NCBI RefSeq assembly: GCF_015482585.1 | Contig: NZ_CP049742.1 | Coordinates: forward strand, 74,501-138,500 | Reading direction: 5' to 3' | Source: Mangrovibacillus cuniculi | Lineage (GTDB): Bacteria; Bacillota; Bacilli; Bacillales; R1DC41 | DNA: 64,000 nt | Part shown: positions 8,018 through 20,333 of the stretch, piece by piece | Position numbering within the stretch: position 1 is the stretch's first letter | How the letters are laid out: each line of letters opens with the position of its first letter | Notes under the pieces: model-generated | Told to the model about the DNA's origin: nothing | Database searches by the model: none | Seen by the model: only the letters and a program-made list of their open reading frames with translations | Made by a program: the position numbers and the translations under genes

Positions 8018-9310
8018 ATGAAAAGATTTGTTAAGGCATTAGGTTTAACAGCAGCAATGTCACTAGCTCTTGTTGGATGTAGCAACGACGAAGGATCTAG
8101 CAGTGACGGCGGCAAAGTAACATTAACTGCATGGGCATGGAACGTCAACGTTGGTGCACTAAACGATGCAGTAAAAATGTACGAAGAAGAAAACCCGAAC
8201 GTAGATTTAAAAGTAGAAGATATTGGACGCCTAGATGTATACGACAAGTTATCTACTGGTCTAGCAGCAGGTGGAGTTGGTCTTCCTGATATTGTATTAG
8301 TAGAGGATGACCGTATCCAAGGGTATGTAGAGGCATTCCCAAAAGGATTCTTAAATCTATCAGAAAAAGGATTTACAGAGCATGAAGATAAATTCCCAGA
8401 CTTCAAGAAAGAGTTAGCATCATTTGATGGCAACTTTTATGCAATGCCGTTTGATGCGGGTCCAGGTGGAATGTTCTATCGTCGTAGCCTATTCGAGCAA
8501 GCTGGTGTAAACGCAGAGGACATTAAAACGTGGGATGACTTCTTAGAAGCTGGTAAAAAGATTAAAGATGCTACTGGCTCGTACGCGATGCCACTAGATA
8601 AATTTAAAGATGACCCAACATTCCGTATGATGCTAAACCAACTTGGAGTGTACTACTTCGATGAAAATGGCAACATCGATTTAACGAGTCCAAAAGCGGT
8701 AGAAGCTATGGAAAAATTGAAAGCGTTTGCGGATGCAGACTTGATCAAAGATGTAGATGGATGGAACGGTGTTGTATCTTCTACAGTTGATGGTTCTGTT
8801 GCAACAATTCCGTTTGGTGCATGGTACTACGGTACTATCATCGACCAAGCGAAAGAATCTAGCGGTGACTGGGGAGTATTCTTACTACCAGGATTTGAAG
8901 AAGACGGAAACAGAGCATCTAACCTTGGTGGAAGTAGCTGGATGATTCCTTCTGCAGGTAAAAACACAGAGGAAGCGTATGACTTCATGGAGTTCTTCTC
9001 AACAGATCCAGAAGTACAAAACATGGCAATGAGCGATTACGGTTTATTCCCATCGTTAAACACAGCTTACGAGTCTGAACTATTCACTTCTGGTGATGAG
9101 TTCTTCGGCGGACAAAAGATTTGGGAGCTATTCGCTTCTGAAATGGAAAACATCCCAACAGCTTACTACACACAAGACTATTCACTTGGTCTTGATGAGT
9201 CGATCAAAGCACAAGCTGATGTCTTCAATGGAAAAGATGTAAAACAAGCTCTAGAGGAAGCGGCAAAACGTCTAAGCGACCGTTCTGGCCGTGAAGTAAA
9301 TTCGTACTAA
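8018..9310 (+). CDS. ABC transporter sugar-binding lipoprotein
   Basis: 430 residues, family 1 extracellular solute-binding protein. The N-terminus has a lipoprotein signal ending in LVGC (Cys21 lipidated), followed by a Ser/Gly-rich linker. The mature part starts VTLTAWAWNVNVGALNDAV and contains a PFDAGPGGMFYRRSLFEQAG segment typical of oligosaccharide binders. The ATG follows AAGGGGGAAATAGG. With the two permeases downstream it should import galactosides or galacto-oligosaccharides; the exact ligand is inferred from the GH36/GH42 genes. A partial terminator and repeats separate it from the permeases. Confidence 0.92.
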   Translation: MKRFVKALGLTAAMSLALVGCSNDEGSSSDGGKVTLTAWAWNVNVGALNDAVKMYEEENPNVDLKVEDIGRLDVYDKLSTGLAAGGVGLPDIVLVEDDRIQGYVEAFPKGFLNLSEKGFTEHEDKFPDFKKELASFDGNFYAMPFDAGPGGMFYRRSLFEQAGVNAEDIKTWDDFLEAGKKIKDATGSYAMPLDKFKDDPTFRMMLNQLGVYYFDENGNIDLTSPKAVEAMEKLKAFADADLIKDVDGWNGVVSSTVDGSVATIPFGAWYYGTIIDQAKESSGDWGVFLLPGFEEDGNRASNLGGSSWMIPSAGKNTEEAYDFMEFFSTDPEVQNMAMSDYGLFPSLNTAYESELFTSGDEFFGGQKIWELFASEMENIPTAYYTQDYSLGLDESIKAQADVFNGKDVKQALEEAAKRLSDRSGREVNSY

Positions 9311-9320
9311 GGAAAATAGA

Positions 9321-9354
9321 AGAGAGTTAGAAGATTGTTTCTAGCTCTCTTTTT
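9321..9354 (+). terminator. Hairpin with T tract after the binding-protein gene
   Basis: AGAGAGTTAGAA/TTCTAGCTCTCT pair at 11 of 12 positions, followed by a short T run. Such a leaky terminator would let the binding protein be made in excess over the permeases. Confidence 0.65.
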
Positions 9355-9447
9355 CTAAAATTAACTGTTACTTTTTAAAAATGACAATGGAACAGCTTAG
9401 TCTAAGTTTTACTCGTTACAACTAAGTCTCCTTTCTGCACATTCCTA

Positions 9448-9580
9448 GTTGCCCGGAGCGGAAGATGCGAAGACTCCTGAGGGATATAGCGGGAAGGCTG
9501 AGACCCTGGACTGAGCGAAGCGAGGGAAGCGGCTCAGCTCACGCCCCTAGGAAAGCGTAGCATCTGGAGCGCAGGGCAAC
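9448..9580. repeat. GC-rich dispersed Bacillaceae-type intergenic repeat
   Basis: About 133 bp bounded by GTTGCCC and GGGCAAC inverted ends. It contains GGAGCGGAAGATGCGAAGACT and, near the right end, GCATCTGGAGCGC. I recognise this GGAGCGGAAG...GAAGACTCC style as a repeat found between genes in many Bacillus-group genomes; the comparison is from memory. It interrupts the transport operon between the binding protein and the permeases. Confidence 0.6.
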
Positions 9581-9686
9581 GGGTTTTCCACTATCCAATT
9601 TTTTGAAAGTAACACAGAAGAAAACAGATTTTACTTAATCAGTAGCTACAGGCGCAAACGTGCGCCTTACGCTTTTCTTGATGTCT

Positions 9687-9926
9687 AGCTACAGGTGCGC
9701 AACCGCTCGGCAAACTCCAAAAGCCCTGTGGTGGTTGGAGAACTACCTCCTCGGTCTTCTGAAGTTTGCTGCCGCGACTGAACGCGCGCCTTACGCTTTT
9801 CTTGATGTCTAGCTACAGTTGCGCAACCGCTCGGCAAACTCCAAAAGCCCTGTGGTGGTTGGAGAACTACCTCCTCGGTCTTCTGAAGTTTGCTGCCGCG
9901 GCTGAACACGCGCCTTACGCTTTTCT
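9687..9926. repeat. Two tandem copies of a 124-bp repeat
   Basis: AGCTACAG starts at 9687 and 9811 (124-bp period); both copies run through GCGCAACCGCTCGGCAAACT and CTGTGGTGGTTGGAGAACTA to GCGCGCCTTACGCTTTTCT. A shortened copy with an internal deletion precedes them at about 9645-9686. Resembles the GTCTAGCT...GCGCTT...CTTTTC class of dispersed Bacillus repeats. Open frames through it are accidental. Confidence 0.75.
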
Positions 9927-9954
9927 AAATAGTAGTGGAAGAGAGTTGTTGAAA

Positions 9955-10809
9955 ATGAGAGTAAAAGCTCATGTACCATATTTATTTATCGCACCAGCTG
10001 TGATTCTTTTCTCCATATTTATGCTTTATCCCATCATTTCTTCCTTTATCTTGAGCTTCCAAACAAGTACAGGTGGAGAGATGGCCTTCAACGGACTAGA
10101 CAACTACACACGTCTATTCTCCGATGCAATCTTTTTAACAGCTTTAAAAAACACCTTCATCATCTTGATCATCCAAGTACCAGTCATGATGATTCTAGCA
10201 TTAATTGTTGCCACACTACTTAACTCTGCCTTGCTGAAATTAAAAGGTCTATTCCGCGTAGCATTCTTCTTGCCAGCGGTAACATCTTTAGTTGCTTACT
10301 CGATCATTTTCTCAATCATGTTGATGAATGATGGACTAATCAATCAGATTTTAGCAGCAGTTGGACTTGATGCAATTCCTTGGTTATCAAACCCATTCTG
10401 GGCGAAAGTATCGTTAATTATCGCCATGACATGGAGATGGGTTGGATATAACATGGTCATCTACCTTGCTGGATTACAAAACATCCCAGAGGAACTATAT
10501 GAAGCAGCGAGTATGGATGGAGCGTCGAAAATCCGACAGTTCTTCTCCATTACCATTCCTCAACTAAAACCAGTTATCTTGTTTACAGTGGTATTATCCA
10601 CGATCGGAACGCTTCAATTATTCGATGAGCCTTACACGTTAACAAAAGGTGGTCCAAGTGACTCCACACTAACGATCGGTATGTACTTATATCAAACAGG
10701 CTTTAGATACTTTGACTTCGGTTATGCATCCACTATTGCATACGTCATCGTAGTGCTAATCGCTATCTTAACAGCAATTCAATTTAAAGTGACGGGTGAT
10801 GACAAATGA
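9955..10809 (+). CDS. ABC sugar transporter permease (MalF/LacF type)
   Basis: 284 residues with about six membrane helices. The EAA loop reads EELYEAASMDGASKIRQFF near residues 180-200, the contact point for the ATPase. The start is the ATG after GGAAGAGAG; reading further upstream would run into repeat DNA, so the longer open frame is rejected. It overlaps the next permease by 4 bases (ATGA). Part of the galactoside importer with the upstream lipoprotein; no ATPase is encoded in the window's locus. Confidence 0.93.
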   Translation: MRVKAHVPYLFIAPAVILFSIFMLYPIISSFILSFQTSTGGEMAFNGLDNYTRLFSDAIFLTALKNTFIILIIQVPVMMILALIVATLLNSALLKLKGLFRVAFFLPAVTSLVAYSIIFSIMLMNDGLINQILAAVGLDAIPWLSNPFWAKVSLIIAMTWRWVGYNMVIYLAGLQNIPEELYEAASMDGASKIRQFFSITIPQLKPVILFTVVLSTIGTLQLFDEPYTLTKGGPSDSTLTIGMYLYQTGFRYFDFGYASTIAYVIVVLIAILTAIQFKVTGDDK

Positions 10810-11630
10810 AGAAAAACGCGCCTATCAGAAAAATAACTCTCTATATCGCATTAATTATTGGAGCACTTGTCTCTTTATTCCCGTTCTACTGGGCGGCAAT
10901 TGGAGCTTCTAACGAAAGTGGAAAGATGTTTTCAAAACCACCTACATTAGTTCCAGGTTCAAGCTTAATGGAGAACATCTCTAATTTAAATGCACAGATC
11001 GACCTTGGCAGAGTCATGTTCAACTCCTTGTTCACATCGATTACGTATACCGTGCTAAGTCTATTAATTTGTACGATGGCAGCGTATGCTTTTGCGAAAT
11101 ATCAGTTCCCTGGAAGAAAGACAATCTTCACGATTTTCCTTCTTTCCATGATGGTACCGTACCATGCAACGATTATTCCGTTGTTTAAAATGATGGCGAG
11201 CTTAGGATGGTTAAATACGTATCAAGCGGTTATCTTACCAAACTTGGCGTACCCATTTGCGATTTTCTTAATGAGACAAAACTTACTGGCATTCCCAGAC
11301 TCCCTGATTGAAGCAGCGAGAATCGACGGGGCAGGGGAGTGGAAGATCTTCTTCCGAATCGTACTTCCATCCATGCGTCCAGCACTTGCTGCAACAGCAA
11401 TTTTCTTATTCATGTATCAGTGGAACAGTTTCTTATGGCCATTGATTGCTCTATCTTCCACAGATATGTACACATTCCCAGTAGCGCTATCTAGCTTATT
11501 CGGACTGTCTCGTATCGACTATGGTCAAGTAATGGCGGGAGTGACCATCGCAACACTACCAATAATCGTGTTCTTCTTAGTGCTTCAGCGCCAGTTCATT
11601 TCTGGAATGCTTGGAAGTGCCGTGAAGTAA
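10806..11630 (+). CDS. ABC sugar transporter permease (MalG/LacG type)
   Basis: 274 residues, about six membrane helices, MalG-type. The EAA motif is DSLIEAARIDGAGEWKIFFRIVLP, in the C-terminal half. Translationally coupled to the preceding permease through a 4-base overlap. Together they form the membrane channel of the galactoside importer, powered presumably by a shared MsmX-type ATPase encoded elsewhere. The alpha-galactosidase gene follows after 15 bases. Confidence 0.93.
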   Translation: MKKNAPIRKITLYIALIIGALVSLFPFYWAAIGASNESGKMFSKPPTLVPGSSLMENISNLNAQIDLGRVMFNSLFTSITYTVLSLLICTMAAYAFAKYQFPGRKTIFTIFLLSMMVPYHATIIPLFKMMASLGWLNTYQAVILPNLAYPFAIFLMRQNLLAFPDSLIEAARIDGAGEWKIFFRIVLPSMRPALAATAIFLFMYQWNSFLWPLIALSSTDMYTFPVALSSLFGLSRIDYGQVMAGVTIATLPIIVFFLVLQRQFISGMLGSAVK

Positions 11631-11645
11631 AGTGGGGGGTACAAC

Positions 11646-13877
11646 ATGATCTTTGTAAACGAAGAGAAAAAGCAATTTCACTTACAAAACAAGACGGCAA
11701 GCTACATCTTCCAAGTCATGCAAAATGGACAGCTAGCACATCTATATTATGGAGAGAAAATTCGCCATCGCGAAGATTTCTCTCATCTGTTTCAGTTGCC
11801 AACGGAGCCACTTGGTAATGCCTGTTTTCCGTACGAGGGAGATCCATTCTTCTCACTAGAGTTCGTGAAGCAAGAGGCTCCTTCTTACGGAACAACGGAT
11901 TACCGCGAGCCGTTTGTGGATATCGAATCAGCAGACGGTAGTCGCTACACAAATTTTACGTTCCAGTCGTACAAGGTGCAAAAAGGGAAGCCGAGTCTTC
12001 CTGATATGCCAGCGACATATGTGGAAAACGAAGATGAAGCAGAGACTTTAACGATCACGCTGAAAGATGAACAAAAACAAACAGAATTAACCCTTTCCTA
12101 CACGGTCTTTGAACAGTTAGGGGTAATAACAAGAAACGCTTCCGTTCGTAATACAGGTGTGGTCCCTTTACAAGTGCATCGATTGTTGAGTGCATCAGTA
12201 GACCTACCGTCGAAAGAATACGATTGGATCACCCTAGACGGAGCGTGGATCAGAGAGAGACATATCTCATGCAATCGCTTGCGTAAAGGCGTGCAGATGA
12301 TTGATAGCAAAAAAGGAACAAGCAGCTCTTGGCATAACCCGTTTATGGCGTTGAAAAAACCAGAAACAACGGAGCATACAGGAGAAGTATACGGTTTTAA
12401 CTTAGTATACAGCGGTAACTTCTATGCAGGGGTAGAAGTGGATACATACGACACTTCTCGCGCAATGATTGGGATCAATCCGTTTCATTTCTCTTGGAAA
12501 TTAGAGAGGGAAGAAACATTTACTGCTCCAGAAGCAGTCATGGTTTACTCCAAAGATGGTTTGAATGGAATGAGTCACGAATTCCATGAACTATATAGAA
12601 CAAGATTAGCAAGAGGACCTTGGCGCGACAAGGATCGTCCTATTCTTATTAATAACTGGGAAGCAACGTACTTTACGTTTGATGAAGAAAAGATTCTAGA
12701 CATTGCAACGGATGCAAAAGAAGTAGGAGTCGAATTATTCGTGCTAGATGATGGGTGGTTTGAAGGAAGAAACGATGATACGACCTCTCTTGGGGATTGG
12801 GTAGCAGATCGTAAAAAGTTACCGAACGGCATCCCGCACCTTGGAGAAAAAGTAGTAGAGCAAGGTATTTCATTCGGTCTTTGGTTTGAGCCAGAAATGA
12901 TTTCAAAAAAGAGTAAGTTGTATGAGCAACATCCAGACTGGGTGTTAGGACATAAAGCGCACCACTTATCTAATGGAAGAAACCAGTTCGTTTTAGACTT
13001 AACAAAACAAGAAGTGCAGGATTACTTATACGACACACTTTCCGGAATTTTTGACACTGCGCCCATCTCCTATGTGAAGTGGGATATGAACCGTAACTTT
13101 ACGGAAGCGGGTACAGATTCTGTGTCAGCAGATCAACAAGGAGAAGTGTATCATCGCTATGTTTTAGGCTTATATCGTTTGTTGGAAAAGTTAACAACAA
13201 ACTATCCACATATCCTATTTGAATCCTGTGCAAGCGGTGGGAATCGCTTTGACCCAGGAATGCTCTATTACATGCCACAAACGTGGACGAGTGACAATAC
13301 AGACGCGGTAGAACGACTGAAAATCCAGTACGGCACGTCGCTTGTCTATCCGTTATCCACAATGGGGGCACATGTATCAGACGTACCGAATCATCAAACG
13401 GGTAGAATTACGTCGTTATCCACACGTTTCCACGTTGCGATGTTTGGCGTTTTTGGCTACGAGCTCGACGTAACGAAAATGTCGGAGGAAGAAAAAGCAG
13501 TGGTAAAAGAGCAAATTGCTTTTTATCAAGCGAATCGAGCGTTGTTACAAAGAGGGACTTTCCACCGATTACTTAGTCCTTTTACCTCCAATGATACAGC
13601 TTGGATGGTAGTAAATGAGGAGAAGACGGAAAGTGTTGTGGCCTTTTACCGAACGCTTGCTCAACCAAATCCATCTTTACAACGAGTGAAGCTAGCAGGA
13701 TTGGATCCGGCGAAGAAATACGAAGTCGAAGGAACAGAACAAGTGTATTACGGTGATGAGCTCATGAATGTTGGATTATTACTATCACCTATCTATAACG
13801 GAACCGTACACACGAATAAGACAACAATGGTGGGAGATTACGCATCAACCATTTGGAAGCTGAAGGAATGGACATAA
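11646..13877 (+). CDS. GH36 alpha-galactosidase
   Basis: 743 residues, the standard size of bacterial GH36 enzymes. Hydrolyses terminal alpha-galactosyl residues (melibiose, raffinose family). The N-terminal beta-sandwich is followed by the catalytic barrel with FVLDDGWFEGRNDD. The nucleophile is in YVKWDMNR (Asp480) and the acid/base in WTSDN (Asp550). No signal peptide, so it acts on imported oligosaccharides in the cytoplasm. The ribosome site GGGGGG precedes the ATG. Symbol left blank because aga, mel and raf names are all used for this family. Confidence 0.94.
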   Translation: MIFVNEEKKQFHLQNKTASYIFQVMQNGQLAHLYYGEKIRHREDFSHLFQLPTEPLGNACFPYEGDPFFSLEFVKQEAPSYGTTDYREPFVDIESADGSRYTNFTFQSYKVQKGKPSLPDMPATYVENEDEAETLTITLKDEQKQTELTLSYTVFEQLGVITRNASVRNTGVVPLQVHRLLSASVDLPSKEYDWITLDGAWIRERHISCNRLRKGVQMIDSKKGTSSSWHNPFMALKKPETTEHTGEVYGFNLVYSGNFYAGVEVDTYDTSRAMIGINPFHFSWKLEREETFTAPEAVMVYSKDGLNGMSHEFHELYRTRLARGPWRDKDRPILINNWEATYFTFDEEKILDIATDAKEVGVELFVLDDGWFEGRNDDTTSLGDWVADRKKLPNGIPHLGEKVVEQGISFGLWFEPEMISKKSKLYEQHPDWVLGHKAHHLSNGRNQFVLDLTKQEVQDYLYDTLSGIFDTAPISYVKWDMNRNFTEAGTDSVSADQQGEVYHRYVLGLYRLLEKLTTNYPHILFESCASGGNRFDPGMLYYMPQTWTSDNTDAVERLKIQYGTSLVYPLSTMGAHVSDVPNHQTGRITSLSTRFHVAMFGVFGYELDVTKMSEEEKAVVKEQIAFYQANRALLQRGTFHRLLSPFTSNDTAWMVVNEEKTESVVAFYRTLAQPNPSLQRVKLAGLDPAKKYEVEGTEQVYYGDELMNVGLLLSPIYNGTVHTNKTTMVGDYASTIWKLKEWT

Positions 13878-13892
13878 GGGAGTGGGGACGCA

Positions 13893-15053
13893 ATGCAACA
13901 TGCAGTAGCGAGCTTTCAGAAGATTTACGGAGGAACAGAAGAAGGTGTACGCACTTTCTTCGCTCCAGGTCGAGTGAATTTAATTGGGGAACACATCGAC
14001 TATAACGGGGGGAATGTACTGCCATGTGCATTAGAGATTGGAACGTATGTGGTGGCCAAAAAGCGAGATGATCAACGCATTCGGTTTTATTCAGAGAACT
14101 TTGCTGACCTTGGAGTGGTCGAAGTAGACTTAAAAGACCTTTCATATGATGAAAAGCACGACTGGGCGAACTATCCGAAAGGAGTGTTTGCTGCTATTAA
14201 GGAAGAGTATGAATTGCCAAACGGAGTGGACCTTTACTATGTCGGAAACATCCCAAACGGTGCAGGGTTATCATCGTCTGCATCCATTGAACTAGCAACA
14301 GCAGTGATGGTAAAAGAGCTATTTACTTTACCATACGAGACGTTGGATTTAGTGAAATTAAGCCAAGCGGTCGAGAATCGATATATCGGAGTGAACTGCG
14401 GCATCATGGACCAGTTCGCAGTCGGTTTCGGGAAAGCAGAACATGCCATTCTACTAAACTGTCAAACACTAGAGTATCAATATGTTCCTTTCTCCTTAGG
14501 AGAATATAAAATCGTCATTGCGAACACAAACAAGCGCCGTGGATTAGCAGATTCTGCTTACAATGAACGAAGAGCAACATGTGAAGCAGCACTAGCGAAA
14601 ATCCAAGGGACAATCGATGTGAAAGAACTGGCACATCTAACAGAAGACCAACTACCGACAGTATTACCGTTACTAACAGAAGAAGAACAACAAAGAGTTC
14701 GACACGTGGTAACGGAAAATGCGAGAACGTTAAAAGCCATGGATGCACTGACTGCAGGAGACATGGAACAGTTTGGTCAACTAATGAAAGAATCTCACCT
14801 ATCCTTGCGAGATGACTACGAAGTTTCCTGCAAAGAACTTGATACATTAGTAGAGGCAGCATGGGAGCAAAATGGTACACTCGGTGCAAGAATGACAGGA
14901 GCAGGATTCGGTGGCTGCACTGTCAACATCGTAAGAAGTGCAGACACAGACAAGTTCATCGAAGAAGTCGGTGCAACATACAAACAACAAATCGGATACG
15001 AGGCGGACTTCTACGTCATCAGCGTAGGGGAAGGCGCGCGAGAAATATATTAA
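13893..15053 (+). CDS. galK: Galactokinase
   Basis: 386 residues, GHMP kinase. Phosphorylates alpha-D-galactose at C1 with ATP. The galactokinase signature GRVNLIGEHIDYNGG lies near residues 27-41, the ATP loop NGAGLSSSAS near 122-131, and the third motif GARMTGAGFGGCTVN near the C-terminus. The start ATG is preceded by GGGAGTGGGG. It sits in the transport/hydrolase operon, apart from galETM, so both operons are needed for a full Leloir pathway, which fits shared operators. Confidence 0.96.
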   Translation: MQHAVASFQKIYGGTEEGVRTFFAPGRVNLIGEHIDYNGGNVLPCALEIGTYVVAKKRDDQRIRFYSENFADLGVVEVDLKDLSYDEKHDWANYPKGVFAAIKEEYELPNGVDLYYVGNIPNGAGLSSSASIELATAVMVKELFTLPYETLDLVKLSQAVENRYIGVNCGIMDQFAVGFGKAEHAILLNCQTLEYQYVPFSLGEYKIVIANTNKRRGLADSAYNERRATCEAALAKIQGTIDVKELAHLTEDQLPTVLPLLTEEEQQRVRHVVTENARTLKAMDALTAGDMEQFGQLMKESHLSLRDDYEVSCKELDTLVEAAWEQNGTLGARMTGAGFGGCTVNIVRSADTDKFIEEVGATYKQQIGYEADFYVISVGEGAREIY

Positions 15054-15062
15054 GGGGGAGGA

Positions 15063-15087
15063 AAGTGTACTTAAGCGAAGTACACTT
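15063..15087 (+). promoter_or_regulatory. Hairpin between galK and the GH42 gene
   Basis: Perfect 10-bp stem AAGTGTACTT/AAGTACACTT with loop AAGCG, 27 bases before the GH42 start. No T tract follows, so it is more likely an mRNA processing or stability element than a terminator. Confidence 0.55.
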
Positions 15088-15113
15088 CTTTCCGAATTCG
15101 GAGGAGAGATAAT

Positions 15114-18088
<2,975 letters not shown>

Positions 18089-18103
18089 ATAGGGGTGAGT
18101 GGG

Positions 18104-18134
18104 GACTGGAGCAGGGATGCTTCGGTCTTTTTTT
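18104..18134 (+). terminator. Terminator of the galactoside operon
   Basis: GACTGGAGC pairs fully with GCTTCGGTC (two G-U pairs) over a 6-base loop, followed by seven T residues, 15 bases after the lacI-type gene stop. Confidence 0.75.
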
Positions 18135-18137
18135 GTG

Positions 18138-18415
18138 GGGGTGGTTGTGAAAATGGGCGAAGCGGAGATTTGAGGACCATGAGCGAGTGGAGATGGTTGT
18201 GAAAAGTGTGTAAACGGATATTTGAGGACTGCGAGCGAGTGGAGGCGGTCGTGAAAAATGGGGAAGCGGAGATTTGAGGACCGTGAGCGGGTGGAGACGG
18301 TCGTGAAAAGTGTGGAAGCGGGGATTTGAGGACTGTCAGCGTCGTGGGATGGTCGTGAAAAGTGGGAGAGCGGAGATTTGAGGACCGCGAGCGAGTGGAG
18401 ACGGTCGTGAAAAAA
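18138..18415. repeat. Tandem hairpin array A2: five 52-bp units plus a half unit
   Basis: GAGGAC starts at 18172, 18224, 18276, 18328 and 18380, exactly 52 bp apart. Same family as A1: arms GAGGACCGTG and GACGGTCGTG around a GAGCGAGTGGA-type loop, then a purine-rich spacer ending GAGATTT. Located between co-directional genes, directly after the operon terminator. Confidence 0.9.
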
Positions 18416-18537
18416 GGTAGAGCAATAAATAGAGAGTAACCAGTGCTTGAAATTCTGACAGTATTTAGATGAAAAAGGATTTATAATACTAGTAAGTTGA
18501 TAGACCATTTTGGTAAAGGCGAAGGGAGCGAACAAAC

Positions 18538-18924
18538 ATGAACAGTGAGTTAAAGGAAACCTTGCAAAAACTAGAAGAAGCACACACTGGAATGAATGTG
18601 CGAAAAGACAGCGAGAAGCTTGGTGCCATATTGTCCGAAGACTTCTTTGAGATTGGTAGCTCCGGCTACAAGTACGGACGAAACGAATGTTTAGAACTCG
18701 GCATAGTGCAGACAGAGATGAAACTATACAACTACGAAATCTACCCATTGGCAGAAGGAGTTGTGTTATCTACATATTTTATAGTGGACTCTACCAGAAA
18801 CCGCAATACACTAAGAAGTTCTATCTGGAAGTTAGTAGATGATGAGTGGAGACTGTTCTATCATCAGGGGACCATTTCACCTTTGGAGTTAGAAGACGTG
18901 TTGGCAGGGAATCTTTCTAAGTAG
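18538..18924 (+). CDS. DUF4440/NTF2-like protein
   Basis: 128 residues. The pattern of an N-terminal helix with SEDFFEIGSSGYKYGRNECLE and a C-terminal strand WRLFYHQGT matches the NTF2-like DUF4440 fold, a small cone-shaped ligand-binding or enzyme scaffold. Function unknown. The ATG follows GAAGGGAGCGAACAAAC. Monocistronic, lying between array A2 and array B2. Confidence 0.65.
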   Translation: MNSELKETLQKLEEAHTGMNVRKDSEKLGAILSEDFFEIGSSGYKYGRNECLELGIVQTEMKLYNYEIYPLAEGVVLSTYFIVDSTRNRNTLRSSIWKLVDDEWRLFYHQGTISPLELEDVLAGNLSK

Positions 18925-18929
18925 ATTTG

Positions 18930-19158
18930 GAGATAACGTGTGTTCAAGGAGAGGTATGAGAGAAGTAGAGCACACGATAACTGAATAACGTGTGTTCAAG
19001 GAGAGGTATAAGCAGAGAAGAGCGCACGTTAAATGAATAACGTGTGTTCAAGGAAGGGTATTTGAGAAGTAGAGCGCACGTTAAATGAATAACGTGTGGT
19101 CAAGAATGGATTTGAGAGAAGTAGAGCACACATTAAATAAATAACAAGTGCTCTACAA
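18930..19158. repeat. Tandem hairpin array B2: four 52-bp units plus a half unit
   Basis: AGAGCRC starts at 18967, 19019, 19071 and 19123, exactly 52 bp apart. Same family as B1: arms GAGCGCACGTTA and TAACGTGTGTTC with a short AATGAA loop, then a GGAGAGGTA-type purine-rich spacer. Lies between convergent genes. Confidence 0.88.
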
Positions 19159-19181
19159 ATGAAGAGTCATGAGCGAAGTAT

Positions 19182-19637
19182 TTACTCTCCACTATTTTTA
19201 TCCACCAACTCAAACCTCTCACAAACTAGCATCATATCTTCTGTATACTCCAAGCCCAGTTCGGCTAGTTCTTTTGTGAAAAATTTTTCGTGTGCACTGC
19301 GCCAGTATTCATACGTTCGGTCTCCTTCGCCCTCAGAAATAGCGAAGTCCTCTGACACCTCGTTCATCGGCATGACTTCCACGCTAGTTGTCTTAATAAT
19401 CGCAACGGGTTCATCCTTACTGCTTAACACCACACTATAATCTCCCACAGCGGGAAGCGGCTCGTCCTCACCATAGAAAACATAACCGGAGCACGTCGCT
19501 GTTTTTATCCCATCAATCACTAGTTGAGCTAATTGATCTGGACTAGCCCCAAACTGCCACGCTGTAACGCTAGTAGGGGCAGTCTCTCCTTGCTTTTCCC
19601 AAAAACGATTCCAATACTCTTTTGATTTACTATTCAT
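19182..19637 (-). CDS. ASCH domain protein
   Basis: 151 residues. The segment WQFGASPDQLAQLVIDGIKTATCSG and PAVGDYSVVLSSKDEPVAIIKTTSVEV match the ASCH (PUA-like) fold, with the conserved GIKTAT and VGD motifs. ASCH proteins are thought to bind RNA or modified nucleosides; some are N4-acetylcytidine amidohydrolases. Whether this one has such activity is not clear. The start follows AGGAGTGAACAACA. Monocistronic. Confidence 0.75.
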   Translation of the reverse strand: MNSKSKEYWNRFWEKQGETAPTSVTAWQFGASPDQLAQLVIDGIKTATCSGYVFYGEDEPLPAVGDYSVVLSSKDEPVAIIKTTSVEVMPMNEVSEDFAISEGEGDRTYEYWRSAHEKFFTKELAELGLEYTEDMMLVCERFELVDKNSGE

Positions 19638-19737
19638 TGTTGTTCACTCCTAATCTTATGTATCTATTTAAGTATAACACTAATTATTTGAATATTTTGG
19701 TATAATAAAGATATCTATGGCGATAAGGAGAAAGAAG

Positions 19738-20202
19738 ATGATCAGACAAGCAGTAGGCGCAGTAATAGTTTCAAAGAATACGATTTTACTAGTACACAAA
19801 GTGAAAATCGGGGCAGTGAAAACTGAAGATATTACAATTCCAGGAGAGTGGGACTTTCCAAAAGGCGGTTTAGAAGCGGATGATGTGGATCTAGAATCTG
19901 CGCTTTTACGAGAGTTACAGGAAGAAACGGGCTCCACTAATTATGAAATCCTCAGCCAGCTTCCAGAGAAAATCTGCTTCTCTTTTCCACCTGCATTAGC
20001 AGCAAAATTAGGATTGGAAAGACAAGAGACGACCATGTTTCTAGTTCGTTACTGTGGTGATGGAACAGACTTACAACCTAATGATGAAGAGATTGACCAG
20101 CTGGCGTTCATACCTTTCGCTGAAATCTCAGAAAAACTAACCCACCAAGATACAAAGGATTTCTGGGCAAAAATCCACACTCTCTTACCGACAGACCAGT
20201 AA
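19738..20202 (+). CDS. NUDIX hydrolase
   Basis: 154 residues. The Nudix box is present as GGLEADDVDLESALLREL followed by QEETGS, close to G-x5-E-x7-R-E-U-x-E-E-x-G-U but with extra residues in the first loop. Hydrolyses a nucleoside diphosphate linked to another moiety; the substrate is unknown. The ATG at 19738 follows AAGGAGAAAGAAG; an upstream ATG has no ribosome site. A TGGTATAAT extended -10 box at about 19708-19716 is the likely promoter. Confidence 0.85.
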   Translation: MIRQAVGAVIVSKNTILLVHKVKIGAVKTEDITIPGEWDFPKGGLEADDVDLESALLRELQEETGSTNYEILSQLPEKICFSFPPALAAKLGLERQETTMFLVRYCGDGTDLQPNDEEIDQLAFIPFAEISEKLTHQDTKDFWAKIHTLLPTDQ

Positions 20203-20251
20203 GTAACAGCAACCATCTGCAACTACTCTCGCCGGTGAGGACATAAGAAAA

Positions 20252-20281
20252 CAGGTGCCGATACTGAGCACCTGCTTTTTT
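20252..20281 (+). terminator. Terminator of the NUDIX gene
   Basis: CAGGTGC/GCACCTG stem, 9-base loop, followed by a T-rich tail. Confidence 0.8.
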
Positions 20282-20333
20282 GGTTAGATAAAAAATGTCA
20301 GCAACCCTATTAATAGGAGTGGTGCGAATAGGA

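Noticed and set aside
9766-9954. 63-residue N-terminal extension of the first permease
   Set aside because: It is translated repeat DNA; the permease family starts at the ATG at 9955.
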